In this document: piece after piece, positions 7,009 through 7,556 of the stretch
Position numbering within the stretch: the stretch's first letter is position 1
Layout of the letters: each line of letters starts with the position of its first letter
Assembly: GCA_950072225.1 (NCBI GenBank)
Contig: CATMOP010000090.1
Location: 1-7,556 of the forward strand
DNA length: 7,556 bases
Origin: an uncultured Nitrospina sp.
GTDB lineage: Bacteria; Nitrospinota; Nitrospinia; Nitrospinales; VA-1
Direction: 5' to 3'
Program-made: the position numbers and the translations under genes
The notes under the pieces: model-generated
Database searches by the model: none
What the model was told of the DNA's origin: nothing
The model's input: only the letters and a program-made list of their open reading frames with translations

Positions 7009-7052
7009 GTGGAAACGGTTAGTCCTGCGTAAAACATGTGTTATAGAAAAAG

Positions 7053-7079
7053 AGTATACCTCCAGACCAGACCTGTCAA
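7053..7079 (-). promoter_or_regulatory. Probable promoter of the cobalamin radical SAM gene
   Basis: On the minus strand a perfect -35 TTGACA (7079-7074) is followed by TATACT (7058-7053), a 5/6 -10 match. The spacer is only 15 nt, shorter than the 17 nt optimum, which suggests a weak promoter or one helped by an activator. The expected leader is about 90 nt. Confidence 0.55.
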
Positions 7080-7105
7080 TGGCCTCTAGCGAGGCAGGCA
7101 AGTAG

Positions 7106-7134
7106 CGTGGTATTCTTCCTCAGCCTTCATGCCC
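7106..7134 (+). repeat. Shared module A, copy 2
   Basis: CGTGGTATTC, seven variable bases, then GCCTTCATGCCC. It matches 4978-5006 with the same spacing and orientation. Confidence 0.65.
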
Positions 7135-7160
7135 CGTAGGGCTACAATGGCTCAATAAGT

Positions 7161-7196
7161 CGAGATAACTCTTTGCTAGCCAAATAGAGCTATTGC
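7161..7196 (-). repeat. Shared module B, copy 2 (inverted)
   Basis: The reverse complement of this 36-bp segment matches 5090-5125 at 31 of 36 positions. The differences cluster in a four-base loop and two single sites, so the flanking pairing blocks are kept. Confidence 0.75.
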
Positions 7197-7229
7197 AGTA
7201 GCCACCGGCCGCTGTTCGGCGGCTAGCAG

Positions 7230-7259
7230 TTGACACTTTCCAGGGAAAAGGATTATACT
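7230..7259 (+). promoter_or_regulatory. Sigma-70 promoter for the gene starting at 7332
   Basis: A perfect -35 TTGACA (7230-7235) is followed by an 18-nt spacer and TATACT (7254-7259), a 5/6 -10 match. Transcription should start near 7266, leaving a leader of about 65 nt. The -35 box abuts the end of the repeat block. Confidence 0.75.
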
Positions 7260-7331
7260 TAGGGTCAATTCCCAGAGCCCTTTTAAAAATATTGGTTTAA
7301 TGTTTTACCCTTGTTAGGAAGGAGATTTGCG

Positions 7332-7556
7332 TTGAGCGAACAGGATACGGAAACCAAACAAAGCCCCGGGCCGGAAGGCTCGTCCGATGAAACTGCCAAT
7401 GAAGAAAAGGAGGTCGACCACCTTGCGGATTTGAGCGAGTTGGAAAAGATCAAACTCGAACTTCAAAAAGAAAAGGAAAAAGCCACCAAGGAACTGGCTG
7501 AAGGTGAAGATGAAGAGGAGGATTTACGCGAGGTCGATTATCTTCAAAAGTTGATT
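7332..7556 (+). CDS. Acidic, coiled-coil-like protein of unknown function (3' partial)
   Basis: 75 codons are visible from a TTG start at 7332 to the right edge with no stop. The start is chosen because AGGAAGGAG ends seven nt before it, the strongest ribosome binding site in the window, with a good promoter further upstream. The product begins MSEQDTETKQSPGPEG. It is extremely rich in Glu and Asp and also in Lys, with heptad-like Leu/Ile spacing at about 33-55 (LSELEKIKLELQKEK). The first 30 residues look disordered. I do not recognise the family; GrpE-like or TPR-type proteins can start this way, but nothing here is diagnostic. It is divergent from the cobalamin radical SAM gene and shares its control region. 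Confidence 0.7.
   Translation, partial: MSEQDTETKQSPGPEGSSDETANEEKEVDHLADLSELEKIKLELQKEKEKATKELAEGEDEEEDLREVDYLQKLI

Larger units (their letters stand above)
7081..7229. repeat. Second intergenic repeat block related to the MITE-like element
   Basis: This block carries module A (7106-7134, same orientation as copy 1) and module B (7161-7196, inverted relative to copy 1). It begins with a perfect hairpin, GCCTC-TAGC-GAGGC (7082-7095), and ends with another, GCCGC-TGTTCG-GCGGC (7208-7223). Its two borders carry an imperfect inverted repeat: GCTAG followed within a few bases by TTGACA, reading outward on both sides. No gene is visible in it. Confidence 0.6.

Overview
The window looks like a bacterial chromosomal segment of roughly balanced GC, probably from a Gram-negative, free-living lineage. 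The mix of a TPR protein, two radical SAM enzymes and a GT39-type membrane protein would fit a Nitrospinota-like genome. That taxonomic guess is an inference from gene style only and is weak. No phage, plasmid, CRISPR, tRNA or rRNA gene is visible.

Layout from left to right. (1) From the left edge to 953 (+) runs the 3' end of a membrane protein resembling the C-terminal part of GT39/ArnT-type glycosyltransferases, followed by a large soluble domain. (2) A convergent gap of 177 bp follows. (3) On the minus strand lie a radical SAM enzyme with a SPASM/Twitch-like C-terminus (1131-2150) and, 74 bp upstream of it, a MidA/NDUFAF7-like SAM-dependent methyltransferase (2225-3613). The two are probably one transcription unit. 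(4) A hairpin-plus-T-tract terminator (3617-3651) separates them from an eight-repeat TPR protein (3712-4842, minus). (5) A 316-bp gap at 4843-5158 holds a strong promoter for the TPR gene and a MITE-like element with about 22-bp terminal inverted repeats. (6) A cobalamin-binding-domain radical SAM protein (5159-6955, minus) comes next; its last codons lie inside one terminal repeat of that element. (7) A divergent control region (6956-7331) contains a second, related repeat block, flanked by two outward-facing promoters. (8) At 7332 a TTG-started, very acidic coiled-coil-like protein begins on the plus strand and runs off the right edge.

How they may work together. Three of the four minus-strand genes are S-adenosylmethionine-using enzymes (two radical SAM, one classical methyltransferase), and the fourth is a TPR scaffold. 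One reading is a small protein- or metabolite-modification locus, but no precursor peptide or known substrate is visible, so this stays a hypothesis. The best-supported unusual structure is the pair of related, modular intergenic repeats. Their outer ends coincide with, or directly abut, perfect TTGACA -35 boxes facing outward into three different genes.
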